A stretch of DNA of 64,000 nt from Magicicada septendecula (taxonomy: Eukaryota > Arthropoda > Insecta > Hemiptera > Cicadidae): NCBI GenBank assembly GCA_034769895.1, contig CM068367.1, positions 349,991,111 to 350,055,110 of the forward strand, given 5' to 3'. Below are positions 11,007 through 21,474 of the stretch, one piece after another (position 1 is the stretch's first letter; each line of letters opens with the position of its first letter). The notes below the pieces were generated by a model, which did no database searches, was not told where the DNA came from, and saw only the letters and a list, made by a program, of their open reading frames with translations. The position numbers and the translations under genes are program-made.

Positions 11007-11055
11007 CAATGAAAGTTTTTATGCTTCGGCATAAAACCTTTCATTGAGGGGGTTT
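11007..11055 (+). promoter_or_regulatory. UUCG hairpin plus polypurine tract of element Y
   Basis: CAATGAAAG and TTTTATGC pair through a TTCG tetraloop with GCATAAAA and CTTTCATTG. AGGGGGTTT follows, and then the 3' LTR. The tract position fits plus-strand priming. The hairpin is conserved in X, W and V. Confidence 0.8.
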
Positions 11056-12211
11056 TGTAACAGGACAAACAGCCTGATTTCATAATCATGGGATGTACGG
11101 ATTTTGTATTGTATTTTTTATTGTATTTATGAATGTCAAACATGGTTAGGTCAGTTTTACCCATGTCCAAAGAAACAACGCAGTTCATCGGTACGATTCA
11201 TCTCAAGGCCAGGAGCGTACGTGCAAAACGAAACATATTCGATGGCGATGCTGATCGACAAAAGCCAATTGTTATGACAAATATTGACACACGTCATAGC
11301 GATGACGAGGAACCATGCCGTCAGCTGGCTTAGACAAAGGGTTAATTCAAATTAATCCCCACCACCTGTCGACAATTCGACAAAATGTCGGCCCAGTCAA
11401 CTACAAGTCGTCATGAAGTAAACACGTTGTGAAAGTGTGCTGGTACAAAATGGGCCAGTAGAAGTGTTTGTACTTAATTAAAAATGTAAAAGCAGCAAAA
11501 TTATATATCTAAATCTAATAACCATCAAATAATGTAGCTTCAGTGACAATAGACAGACAATCAGTTGATCAGCACGTCGAACATCCGACTAGCGATGGAA
11601 CAACCTTAATCTGGAATCCTCTACAGTCAGGGAAGTGCACTTTTTCAATCAATTTAATAAAAGAATGAGCTGATAAACCAAATTTGAAATATAAACTGCA
11701 ACTAATCAAAATTATAAAACATGTGATGAGAGATAGAGCGAGTGAGTGTAAGGGCCGGCCACGTCTTATAAAAGAGCCGTGGGTTTGTGTTGTTAAAGAT
11801 TTTTTAGTATGGTAACGTTAAATAAAATCAAAATACTGCAGTAAGAAATAAATGCTGATATGTGATACCTGTAGAGAAAATAAGTATTACAAAACAGAAT
11901 ATATATAAAGAGAAAAAGGCCGCCATATTGGGTGTGTCTAAGTCACCATTTGTAAAGTTGAATTATCATTTAAATGCAGTCATTAAACAAATTTTTATAC
12001 CTCTAAATGCCAACTGATTTATTATTTCACACAACCCGATTGTTTTCTGCAGTTTCGCTTAAAGAACTTTGGACCTTGGGTATAAAGCGTAACATATATG
12101 AGGGTAGCGTGTGCCTACCGGAAGTGTGATCGACACGTGGTAAGTAACAAATTATATATTATTTACATATTTATGTATTTGTATTTATCTAAAAAAGGGA
12201 GCGAGTCGACA
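11056..12211 (+). repeat. 3' LTR of element Y
   Basis: Near-identical direct copy of 2661-3815, ending GTCGACA and followed by the AATT target duplication. Confidence 0.95.
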
Positions 12212-13085
12212 AATTGAAAGCCAATTTGAGAACTCTGAGGAACAGAATGGGTTTTGTGCAGGCCAATCTTGTATAGCTAATATTTTTGAAGGCATCTGAC
12301 AGTGTCCCACTGAATAAGCTACAACCAGTTTATTAAAAAATGTCAGTGCTGTATATGTTAGAACTGTGGAAGCGCTAGGCCTATATACCAACATTACTAG
12401 CAATAGAAAGATAGGCTCAACATTATCTTATGAATTTCCAGTCACCAAGATATTACGACAAGGTTGTGTTATAGTGCCCACTTTATTTAAGATATATTTG
12501 AATTCAGCTTTAGAATGTTGCAGATGCATCTGTCACAACATGGGGATAGCTATCAATGACAAAAAGCTCTTCACTTTGTACTCAGCGGATGACCAGGTAA
12601 TTACAGCTGAGAATAAAGATGGCATCTGTTATATGCTTAGAAGGTTAGATGTATAATACCAGAAATAGGAGCTTAACAATAAGTACAAATAAGACTGAAA
12701 ATATTGTCATTGGAAATACAAGAAGAGACATATTGTTGGAATGGGGAGTTGTAGAGGGAGTAGATTCATACAAATACCTTGATGTTATGGCTACAAATGA
12801 CTGCACAAATGAAGCAGAAATAAAAAATCAAATAGGATAAGGGAAAGAAGTGACAAGACAGTTACATTCCACTTTTTGGTGCAATCAACTCAGGTCTGAA
12901 ACAAAAATCAAAATATATAAGACAATAATGGAAAGTACTGTAACTTATGAGGCTGAAGTGTGGGAAACTACAAACACACGAGAAAAAGATTACAAACATG
13001 GCAATGAGGTACTAGAGAAGGTGCTGTAGCCTTACATTCCAAAGATAAGAGTTAAAAATGAAGAAGTAACGGAAAGAATGAATAT
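12212..13085 (+). pseudogene. LINE reverse transcriptase fragment, part 2
   Basis: Resumes the LINE exactly at the AATT duplication. It reads as FENSEEQNGFCAGQSC, KASDSVPLNKLQ (the KAFDSVP motif), then LYSADDQVITAENKDG (near 12576), which is the F/Y-A-D-D catalytic motif of reverse transcriptase. LTISTNKTENIVIG follows, then a thumb-like stretch (YKYLDVMATNDC) and KIYKTIMESTVTYEAEVW. The frame changes at several points and there are stops, for example TAA directly before YQK at 12654. It ends at the ATAT duplication made by element Z. The clade is unresolved. Confidence 0.8.
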
Positions 13086-16000
13086 TATAACATCGCCAAA
13101 TTCAGATCATATTTGATATCTATAAGTATGTAAGAAATGTTAAGAAATAATATATTTTAATAAATAAATAATAAAGAGAATAAAAATAGTAAATGTAATT
13201 AAGAGTGAAGGAGGAATAATAGTAAACCAAAGGTGATTATTAAATAAAAAATACAAACTAGACTGACAGACAAATGACATTGACCCAACCCCAGAGATTG
13301 GCCAAATAATAACCAAAATAAAGTGAAACAAGATGGAAGTGAAGAAGAAAAATGAAATTAAAAATGGAACAAACCAACTATAAAGAAAATAAAGTGAACC
13401 AAGGTGATAAAACACAGACAAATAGTGTAGAATAGGGAAGGGGGAGATGATACCATCAAATATCATAAAGGAAACGAAACCAATGAATAACCAATTTAAA
13501 AAAGAAATATTAGTATTGTCTAAGTGACAAATGTAATTCATAATTAATAAAACACCGTTAAATAAAAATACACTAACCCACAAATTAGTAGTATATGTAA
13601 GTAAGAAATCTAGAAAAAGACATGAACTTATTAGATATAAATAAAATTTGTAAAGATAGTGAGATAGTGAGAAATATAATGAAAGTAACTAAGTGACAAA
13701 GAAAAATAATAATAGGGATTACCCACCAATAAACTATTAAAATAAAAAGTTTAACAAGTGATAATAGTGAAGGTGTAAATACCCCAAAATAATGAGTGTA
13801 TCAGTGGTAAACACCAATTAATTAAAGGTGAAAGTGATAGGTGAAAAAAGATATTGTAAATGATAGTATGATTAAAAAAAAATAGTAATAGATAAGAAAA
13901 CACTTAATAAATCAATGATGAAACAATAAATGATTTAAGAGTGAGCTTATAAAAAAATTATATAGTTAAGGGTAATTAGAAATAGTATTTAAAGTAGAGA
14001 TAGATAAAGGATACGATGTTATTCAGGGGAGAAAGCCCATGTAAGATAAACAGTTTGTGTTAACATGGAATGGAGAAAGGGATTAGTAAAGAATTAAGAA
14101 ATTAAGAATATAATTAATAAACACCCTATGTTATAAGGGAAAATAAATTAAGTAAGTTTGAAGGAAGTGATGATGTTTCTCACTCAAAATAATAGTAAAA
14201 AAATGAAATGTATGTTAAACCAACAGTAACTAATAACTTGTAAAGAATTGTTCATTTTAATTTTATGGATAGGATATGGCTGAAGGAAGCTTACAGTCCA
14301 TAGGCCTAATTGTTATATTTTAGGTATTAAGATATAGAAAGTAATCTTGACACATAATCAGAACACAAACAAATTCAAGACACAACTACCACTAAACGAA
14401 TCAATTATAGCAACAGAACAAAACACGTTGTAATAAAATGAAATATAATTAGAATAGATTAAGTAAAAATAATCAATGGCTACTTAGGCCTAGGAAATGT
14501 ATAACTGTCAATAACAAATGATTGCAAATTGTATAAAAACAACCGGGAAATTAATAAATTCAAGGCGAGTAAATAGCCGAGAATAATTTGTAAATCAGTT
14601 TAAAGGAAAAATATTATAATAAGAACTTAATTTAAAGGAGAAATGTAAATACCAAATGTTTAATGAAGAAATTTGTGTTAGTGGTGAAATCACAAGCAGA
14701 ATGATCACTGTTGCACACCACTATATAAAAATTATCCCGATTAACGCTTTCAAGCTTCACAGCTCATCGTCAGATCGGAACAGACAGAAATTATGTGAAA
14801 ACAAACCCTTCACCCCTCTCACCCCACCCTGCTCATTAATTTATAGCTTGTTGTGTGTGAGCAGGGTGGGGTGAGAGGGGTGAAGGGTTTGTTTTCACAT
14901 AATTTCTGTCTGTTCCGATCTGACGATGAGCTGTGAAGCTTGAAAGCGCTAATCGGGATAATTTTTATATAGTGGTGTGCAACAGTGATCATTCTGCTTG
15001 TAAATACCAAATATTAACATAAATGTACAAACATTGATATTTCATAAAACCATACATTATGTGGTACCAAATTAATCTTTGAAAGGAAATAAGAACAGTG
15101 GTGATAATATTTAATACGTAGGGAAGAGGACAGAAGAACATAATCAGTAAGAAGATATACGGCTATTTTGAATAAAAATTCAAATTTGATAACAATAGTC
15201 ATACTTCAGAATTAACCAATCAGGATTAATTGGTTACTATGACAACAGTTGTTTGGTTACTAATTTACCGTTAGATTTCTTTACTCGTAATTTGACGCTC
15301 TTGTTGAATAGACGCCACTTCTTGAACGATCAAAATTGTTAATTAAAACATCTAAATATCAAACGAAATTACTAACAAGTGAATACCAAGGAAGCAGACG
15401 ATGGCTGAAACCATTTAACTGATGTCGAAGCCGAATTAAAGAAAACAGAAAATAATATATTGCCGATTAACTTGGAAAAAGATGCCCGAAACCCCGAACA
15501 ATTGAAAATTAAATATGATTGCAGCATAATTCATTATTACCAGATCAACTGAGTTCATCCAGTCTACTGAAGTGTTAAGTATTTTTTAAATTACCCCAAA
15601 TTTCCGAATAAACTCACGTTAATTATTTCTCACTGAAAGCTGAACTCTCACTAAACTGCACATAATTACTTTCAAAGATTAAATTAAAAAACTAAGACAC
15701 TGAAAATTTATCAACTGGCAAAGTTAACCTGTCATTAGTTAGCGATATTTTGTAGCACTTTTACTACACTCCAATAAACAAATTATAACTACACAGTATA
15801 TTATTTAAGTTTAACTGATGTAAGGGTGTGTATTTTTATTGTTGTAATCATTAATAATCCTTTTAACGCAATCTCAAGAACCCAAGACGATCGAACAATA
15901 ATAATTTTGTGTATCATTTCAACAGACGCCATTACTGAATACCTGTTGTTAAGTTCAAAGATCGATTTGTCAAACCCCAGAGATGTGTCTCATATAATCT

Positions 16001-16530
16001 ACCGGTGCAAAGTATTACCAAAGAAAACATAATTTATACTAACTGAATAATTAATCGTTAACCGAAAATAAATAAGTACTGAGTGTAACCAATGTGTTAT
16101 AATTTCATTAGGAGGTGGATAAAAATTGGTGTACATTTTAGCAAATAGGTATTGATGATGAGCGATCGCACAGCCTACGCAACTAACAACTGGCCCAATC
16201 CAGACGGCCAAGGCGAGGCGGGAACAAATTGAATTCTTCACACCGCCGAGCTGCGCTTGTCATACAAACTCAAAATTTTTTTAATTGTTTTAATAAAACA
16301 ATTTGGCGCCACCCGGGATTTTCACACCCCTAGTGAACAACAGGTAAGAACATCGAGACCTGGTTATTCGTACGTTCGCAACGGACGAAATCTGCGTAAG
16401 TTACGTTCTAAAGCGATGACGTATAGAGAAGACACGTTACACCCATTATAATCATACACGTTTAAGATTAAGTTACAAATTGACGCATCCAACGTGTGGC
16501 ATTATAACACGGGACACACGTTAAGTAACA
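13086..16530 (+). repeat. 5' LTR of element Z, 3.4 kb, carrying a foldback insertion
   Basis: Matches 27518-30599 throughout, apart from the insertion 14658-14998 with its 14-base duplication and a few small length changes. AT-rich. Near 16303 it contains TGGCGCCACCCGGG, which looks like a primer site, and near 16343 CAGGTAAG, which looks like a splice donor; both lie inside the repeat. Confidence 0.9.
14658..14998. mobile_element. Palindromic foldback element with hammerhead-like arms (copy 1)
   Basis: Flanked by TGTAAATACCAAAT (14644-14657 and 14999-15012). The other LTR of Z has a single copy of that 14-mer and no insert (about 29074-29087), which proves the insertion and its duplication. 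Inside is about 35 unpaired bases, then arm 14693-14835, a 22-base spacer, and the inverted arm 14858-15000, nearly perfect. Each arm contains CTGACGA, a GAGCT/AGCTT stem and GAAA (14920-14945 on the plus strand), the order of a hammerhead ribozyme core. No protein is encoded. The long, variable target duplication suits Penelope-like retroelements or their non-autonomous derivatives. Confidence 0.8.
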
Positions 16531-16552
16531 AATTGGCGACCAACCAGTGGGA
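16531..16552 (+). promoter_or_regulatory. Primer-site-like sequence of element Z
   Basis: TTGGCGACCAACCAGTGGGA starts about two bases after the LTR end. TGGCGAC is shared with the site after W's LTR. I cannot assign the tRNA with confidence. Confidence 0.55.
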
Positions 16553-16604
16553 CTAGAAGAGAGGGAAATACGAAATTCTAGCAGCGATTGCGAAAGGTTA
16601 CAAT

Positions 16605-17585
16605 ATGCACACCAGAGGATTGTCGAATAAGTTGGCGAAGGAGAAAGAGATGGAAGAAAAACAAACGAAAGGTCCGGAACCAGAAAAACGATTCAGATAT
16701 GCGGAATGGATGACAACATTATTTAAAAAATTCAGTAAGGAGATGGAATACATCGAGAAAAATACCACTGACCATGAAAGAGCACAAATGAGTCATGCAA
16801 ATGCAATGGGAACACCAAACGACAAGATGACATTGAGAGATATTTATGATGAGATGTGGAAGTTAGACACCAAGTATAATGAAGAAGAGACTGTAGGGAC
16901 AGCCCACGAAAAAGACGATAACAAAATGGAAGGAATGACTGAAGAAGATTGGGAAAGATGGGATGAAAACTGCACGCAGATGAAAAACGAAAGAACGGGA
17001 GTATACGCGCAGGTGACAGAGGAATATACACAGGAGGAGTATGAGCAATGGAGACAATCAATAAGGCAACCAGAAAGACCAATACAAACAGAAAACCCAA
17101 AATTAAGGGAATGGATAAGAGTTATGTTTGAACTATCCAGAGAAGATATGTGTAATTGGAGGAAGGAACATAATCAAATAGAAGAGTTCGATGGAATACC
17201 AAGTAATAAAAACATGGGACAATCAAGTACTCAAAGAGCAGAAGAAATAGTCAAAGACGTGGAAGTGAAGCAACAGAAGAAAATGCCAGAACCCACACAA
17301 CAGGAAGGAGCCAGAGGAGGCATGGATTTACAACAATTCCGGGAGTTGATTAAAGGAAGATTCGACAGAATGGAGGAGAATTTCAGAAGGTTACGTGAGA
17401 CAATAAATAGTGGTTTCAAGAAAGTAAATGAAACACTAGACAGCACTTCTGAAGGAACTAATGAAAAAACAGAAATTAAAGAAGACCCAAATACATTGTT
17501 ACCTCAAAACAAAAGTAACAAGAACAAAGAGAAACTTAAACACATAGGAACCAACAGTAGAGGAATACAGAAAAAACATAATTAA
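16605..17585 (+). CDS. Gag-like coiled-coil protein of element Z (326 aa)
   Basis: Open from an ATG 75 bases after the LTR. It is highly charged and lysine/glutamate-rich. A motif EGMTEEDWERWDENCTQM (near residues 109-126), followed by GVYAQV, corresponds to EMTDEEWGNLDDRLTRMEEQ and GIFAEI in the W protein. Near residues 244-285 a coiled-coil RFDRMEENFRRLRETINSGF parallels the GFDEMDKRMNKGFDEIKE repeats of W. There is no zinc knuckle, protease or polymerase. Position and charge suggest a Gag-like role, but no known capsid domain is recognisable to me. Shorter open stretches continue to about 18125 without a recognisable product. Confidence 0.6.
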   Translation: MHTRGLSNKLAKEKEMEEKQTKGPEPEKRFRYAEWMTTLFKKFSKEMEYIEKNTTDHERAQMSHANAMGTPNDKMTLRDIYDEMWKLDTKYNEEETVGTAHEKDDNKMEGMTEEDWERWDENCTQMKNERTGVYAQVTEEYTQEEYEQWRQSIRQPERPIQTENPKLREWIRVMFELSREDMCNWRKEHNQIEEFDGIPSNKNMGQSSTQRAEEIVKDVEVKQQKKMPEPTQQEGARGGMDLQQFRELIKGRFDRMEENFRRLRETINSGFKKVNETLDSTSEGTNEKTEIKEDPNTLLPQNKSNKNKEKLKHIGTNSRGIQKKHN

Positions 17586-18460
17586 GAAGACTAAGAAAAT
17601 ACATCAGAGAAAACGAATCAATACCAGAGAAGAAATGGAGATGATGAAGAACGGACTATTTGAGATGTTTAATATACCAATTACCAACCATATGGAAATG
17701 AGGAATATTATGGAATGTAGGAGAACTCTGAAGGAAATTCTAGGAGGGATCAACAATCAACCAGCGAGTAAACTTTCAGCAAACCTATCTTTAAATGGAG
17801 GATATCCAAGGTTGAAAGGCCTCACAACAAAACAATGTATGGCAACTCAAGACAGTCTATAAGAAAAGGGAAATTATCAGAGATAGAACTGAGAATTCAA
17901 CCAATATCAGTGAGAAGATCGATGACAGAGATACGATTCACTTCGTTGAATAATAAACAACATCATCAAGTGATTGAGGTAGTCACTAATGCCAAGGAAC
18001 ACATGGTATTAGGAGAATGGCAGTACCTGGTGGAAGAGACATATATCACCCGGACAGAAACAACTATGCACACCAGAGTAGTCCAAACAACGGAGGTAAG
18101 TCACGTCATCATGGACCATGGATAAACCAAGTGCAGATAAACGCTGGAATATGAGACTGATTTCCTGATTACCGACCAAGCAAACATCCAGAATAAATGT
18201 TCAAACATCTAACATTTGAAGGAGTAGAGAAGAAAGACAACAAAGAGTGTAATATACAAGAGAAGGCAATAATAATGAAAGAAAAGGAGAAGATCACCTT
18301 ACAAAAAGGTATAAATAACAAGGTCCTATGTATAATAATATGTATGACCATACACTGTAACAAGAGACAAGGGCAATAACACTTATGAAATCGCTCACCC
18401 CGTCACTAAGAAAATAAAGGGTGTATACAATCAGGCATCAATTAAGAAATATTATGACGA
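17586..18460 (+). other. Element Z internal sequence up to the W insertion
   Basis: Purine-rich sequence with fragmentary open stretches and no recognisable domain. It ends at the ACGA duplicated by W. Confidence 0.5.
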
Positions 18461-19804
18461 TGTAACGTGTCAAAATTGGGTAATTTTATTTATTGCATTT
18501 CTGGGGTATTTGTATTTTATTTTATTTCAGTTTCCGGAGTTTCATAAAACATATGGTGCAAATTTTAATTCCATTGTAACAGACCACGTGTAGATAACAG
18601 TTAGAACAAAGGCAAGACGCAGTATTCCGTTGTGAAATTAGTACCGAGGTATGCAGCACCCTAAGTTTTCTCAGAACTGTGCGTGAATGTGACGGTGCAC
18701 GCACGTGCGACAGGTATGCGCGCTGGAGTGACACTCCTTCAGAAAACTCAAAATGGCCTAGAGGGGAATCGTTGCAGTTTCATTTACCATGAGGCCGGAT
18801 ACGAAGACCTAAGGACCGCCTCCTGTTAGTGACGTCAGACTAGCAGTGCCTAATATCGTCGGCACTCACTGCAGAAACAATCACTTTATAGCATGTGCTT
18901 AGCCAACAAACTGCATCAAATCAGCTATGAACGGCGACGAAATCAGGTGGCAGTGAACCACAGCTTCCACCCGCTGGCAGTCCATTTTTACACAGTCTAC
19001 GTTAAGCAGTCCACGAGCTACAGAGTACACATACAGACGTAGTTGCGACTCGCGGGCCCCGGTCGGGTCGAACTTTTAAATATGAACAAATTCAGTGTAA
19101 TAACGTTTTAATACCAACCGGGACCCAAGAAATTAATCAATCCATCACAGTGAAAAATTTGTTACATTGGAGACAGTGAAAACAGTTCAGTACGGACATT
19201 TTCGGAAGCGCTGAACAATAACCACGTGTTTGGCCGGCATCGCGATAGTGCGGTTCCCCGAGTTAAACTGAAATTTATAAAATGTTGAGGGGTTTATAAA
19301 TATTAGGTGTAAATGTGTGAGTGCAAATTGCAGGTTGGGCTATCTTCTTAGTAGTAAGTACTTAGGAGTAAGTAGTATTATTTAAGTGTAGAAAATAAGA
19401 AGTATGAACCAGAGTTACATAACCTTTGAAAACATATAAGTAAATGTATTTGGAAAACAAACATTGCGATATTCGATCATTAAAAAATCATAATTACTTT
19501 TCAAAAAATGTGTTAGACTAAGTTATTTCGCCATTACCATTTTCTCATTTCTGTGCTGCAAAATTCGTCTAACGTTCCGGGATCTTTCTGAATTATTAAT
19601 TGGGTGTGGTCAGATAGCTAAATTGTCCTTTTTATTTAAGGTGGAGTATAAAGGTTTTCGATATTTTAACCTATAAAAAATAATCGTGGCGACCTTGGTC
19701 TTCTGAGAGAAATTTAATATGGTAAGTAGTTGAACATGCGTACAGGTAAGTTCTGGCAGTGAATTTTATTTATTTTATATTTCGACCTATTTTTTAACAT
19801 CACA
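18461..19804 (+). repeat. 5' LTR of element W
   Basis: Direct repeat of 25021-26362. It contains TGGCGACC (19687-19694) and GGTAAGT shortly after, both inside the repeat, as in X. Confidence 0.93.
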
Positions 19805-20035
19805 CTGGCGACGCGCTGCCAGGATTTTCGTTTAATTTCATTTATACGAGATAGACCTATTTTAATGCACAGAAAATAGGATGTGGTAATGACGAATTTG
19901 TAAACAATATTTAGAGTACGTATTTACGTGTGAGTAGGTTATGTTTGTGTTGTGATTCACAGTAGTGATAGGTGTTTGATTATAGAAAAGAAGTGGTTTT
20001 ATATATAAAAAGTGTTGTATAAATAAACTTTAAAC

Positions 20036-21474
20036 ATGTCTCTAATACAAAGTAATGATATGGGTTTTGCATGGGATGAGTGGGAGAGTGAATTTCGAGG
20101 GGTAGTAGGCGAAATGACGGATGAGGAGTGGGGTAATTTAGACGATAGGTTGACCCGAATGGAAGAACAAGAGGAAGGAATATTTGCAGAAATCAATAAA
20201 CATAGTGAGATGACCAATGTTAAAGGTAAGATAACTGAAGTAACAGTGGTAGAAAATAAGACAGTGAATAGGCCTAATGATAACGATAGTGTAGGGGTGG
20301 AAGAAAAGGAGTATACATTGAATGACATATTTGACCTTTTAAAGAAAGGTTTTGACGAGATGGACAAAAGAATGAATAAAGGTTTTGATGAAATAAAGGA
20401 ATAAACATTTTGATAATATGAATAAGGGTTTTGATGAGTTACATATAGAATTAAACAAAACAAAGGAAATAATGAGTAAGGGTTGTAATACAATAAAAAA
20501 TGCTTTTGATAAACCAGACGAGAAGTGGGAGGAAGATAGATGTCAGTTAAAAGAGAGTACAGAAGTTGAGTTAACACAGGTAAGTGGTGATAATGTTTTT
20601 AATAATAGTGAAGAAATAATTAACCAGGTGAGTGATAATTCAAATAATGAGTTAATAAATAACAGTGACAAAATAGTGGGAGAAGTAGGGTTAACTAGTG
20701 AAAATAATGATGGTGGTTACAATTTTGAGGTAAGTGGTGATGGTGATACAATTAATTCTAGTGATGAAATAATGGTAAATAATAAGAATAATGATTATAT
20801 AGCTGAAAATAGGGTATCTAAGGATGATATGGTAAGTAATAGTGGTGAAATTAAAAACGTGGTGTTAGAGTGTAAGGTTGTGAGCAGAGAAAGTGTTGAT
20901 GAGGTTATAAATGTGTGTGTAGAGAGGTTAAATGGGCAAAGGGCAGATGTTCCCCAAGTTTATGGTGAAACAGAGTTTTCACAGGTGTTTAATGAGGACA
21001 GAGTTTCCTCCGGTATTTGTATGGAAGACAAGGTGTCTTCAGACGGTCCCTGTATTTTTTGTGATTTAACTGGTAAAGCCAGTAGAGGTAATAAATATTT
21101 AATTGTGCCCTTTGCATGGAATGGGAGAGTTCAGTATGGTTATGAGAGGTGTTGTAATGAAAGAGAGAGAAATAAAAATTTTTGAGATTAATAGAGGTTA
21201 TGAGGTGTTGGTGCAGGTGTTAGATATTGAGAGAGCTGAATATTTGAATAAAACCGTTATAAATAATGATAAAATAATTGATTTGGTGTTTAGAAAAATT
21301 ACTGACGGAGACTGGACAAAATTAATTAATCGTGACAGGTTGTACGAAATAATAAATGGTATGATGGAGAACTTAGAAATAATGGTTTATGAAAATAATA
21401 ATAATAAACTCAAGGTAGACAAAAATAATTTAGTCTACAAATATGTGAGGTATCTTTTTGACGATGGAGGCTAA
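20036..21474 (+). pseudogene. Gag-like region of element W
   Basis: Starts at an ATG (MSLIQSNDMGFAWDEWESE) about 230 bases after the LTR. Acidic. EMTDEEWGNLDDRLTRMEEQ is the counterpart of the Z protein's MTEEDW motif. A tandem run of NKGFDE repeats (near 20340-20450) predicts coiled coil and looks like a small internal duplication. The rest is N/D/S-rich with a late CIFCDLTGK segment. No zinc knuckle or enzyme motif is seen. The likely role is particle or RNA binding by position (inference). It is a broken fossil. Confidence 0.55.

Larger units (their letters stand above)
2661..12211 (+). mobile_element. Element Y: Ty3/gypsy LTR retrotransposon with gag and pol
   Basis: Complete in outline. 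LTRs of 1155 and 1156 bases start TGTAACAGG and end GTCGACA, flanked by AATT (2657-2660 and 12212-12215). A primer site complementary to the 3' end of lysine tRNA follows the left LTR. Gag, protease, reverse transcriptase, RNase H and integrase lie in the order protease-RT-RNase H-integrase that defines Ty3/gypsy (Metaviridae). No env is seen. About 2 kb of non-coding 3' sequence carries a structured RNA module and ends in a hairpin plus polypurine tract. The LTRs differ at about seven positions (about 0.6%), suggesting an insertion on the order of a million years old or less at usual insect rates. It is broken, with a handful of interruptions (roughly three to five) in the coding region. Confidence 0.93.

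Noticed and set aside
13140-13583. Minus-strand hydrophobic frame of 147 codons, also present at 27572-28018
   Set aside because: Both lie in the two LTRs of Z, so the duplication explains the conservation; composition is that of AT-rich DNA and no domain is recognisable.
14656-15010. Two similar short proteins on opposite strands
   Set aside because: They are translations of the two arms of the foldback element, not genes.
19687-19694. TGGCGACC as the true primer site and LTR boundary of W
   Set aside because: The direct repeat continues 110 bases further and the ACGA target duplication fits only the longer LTR.
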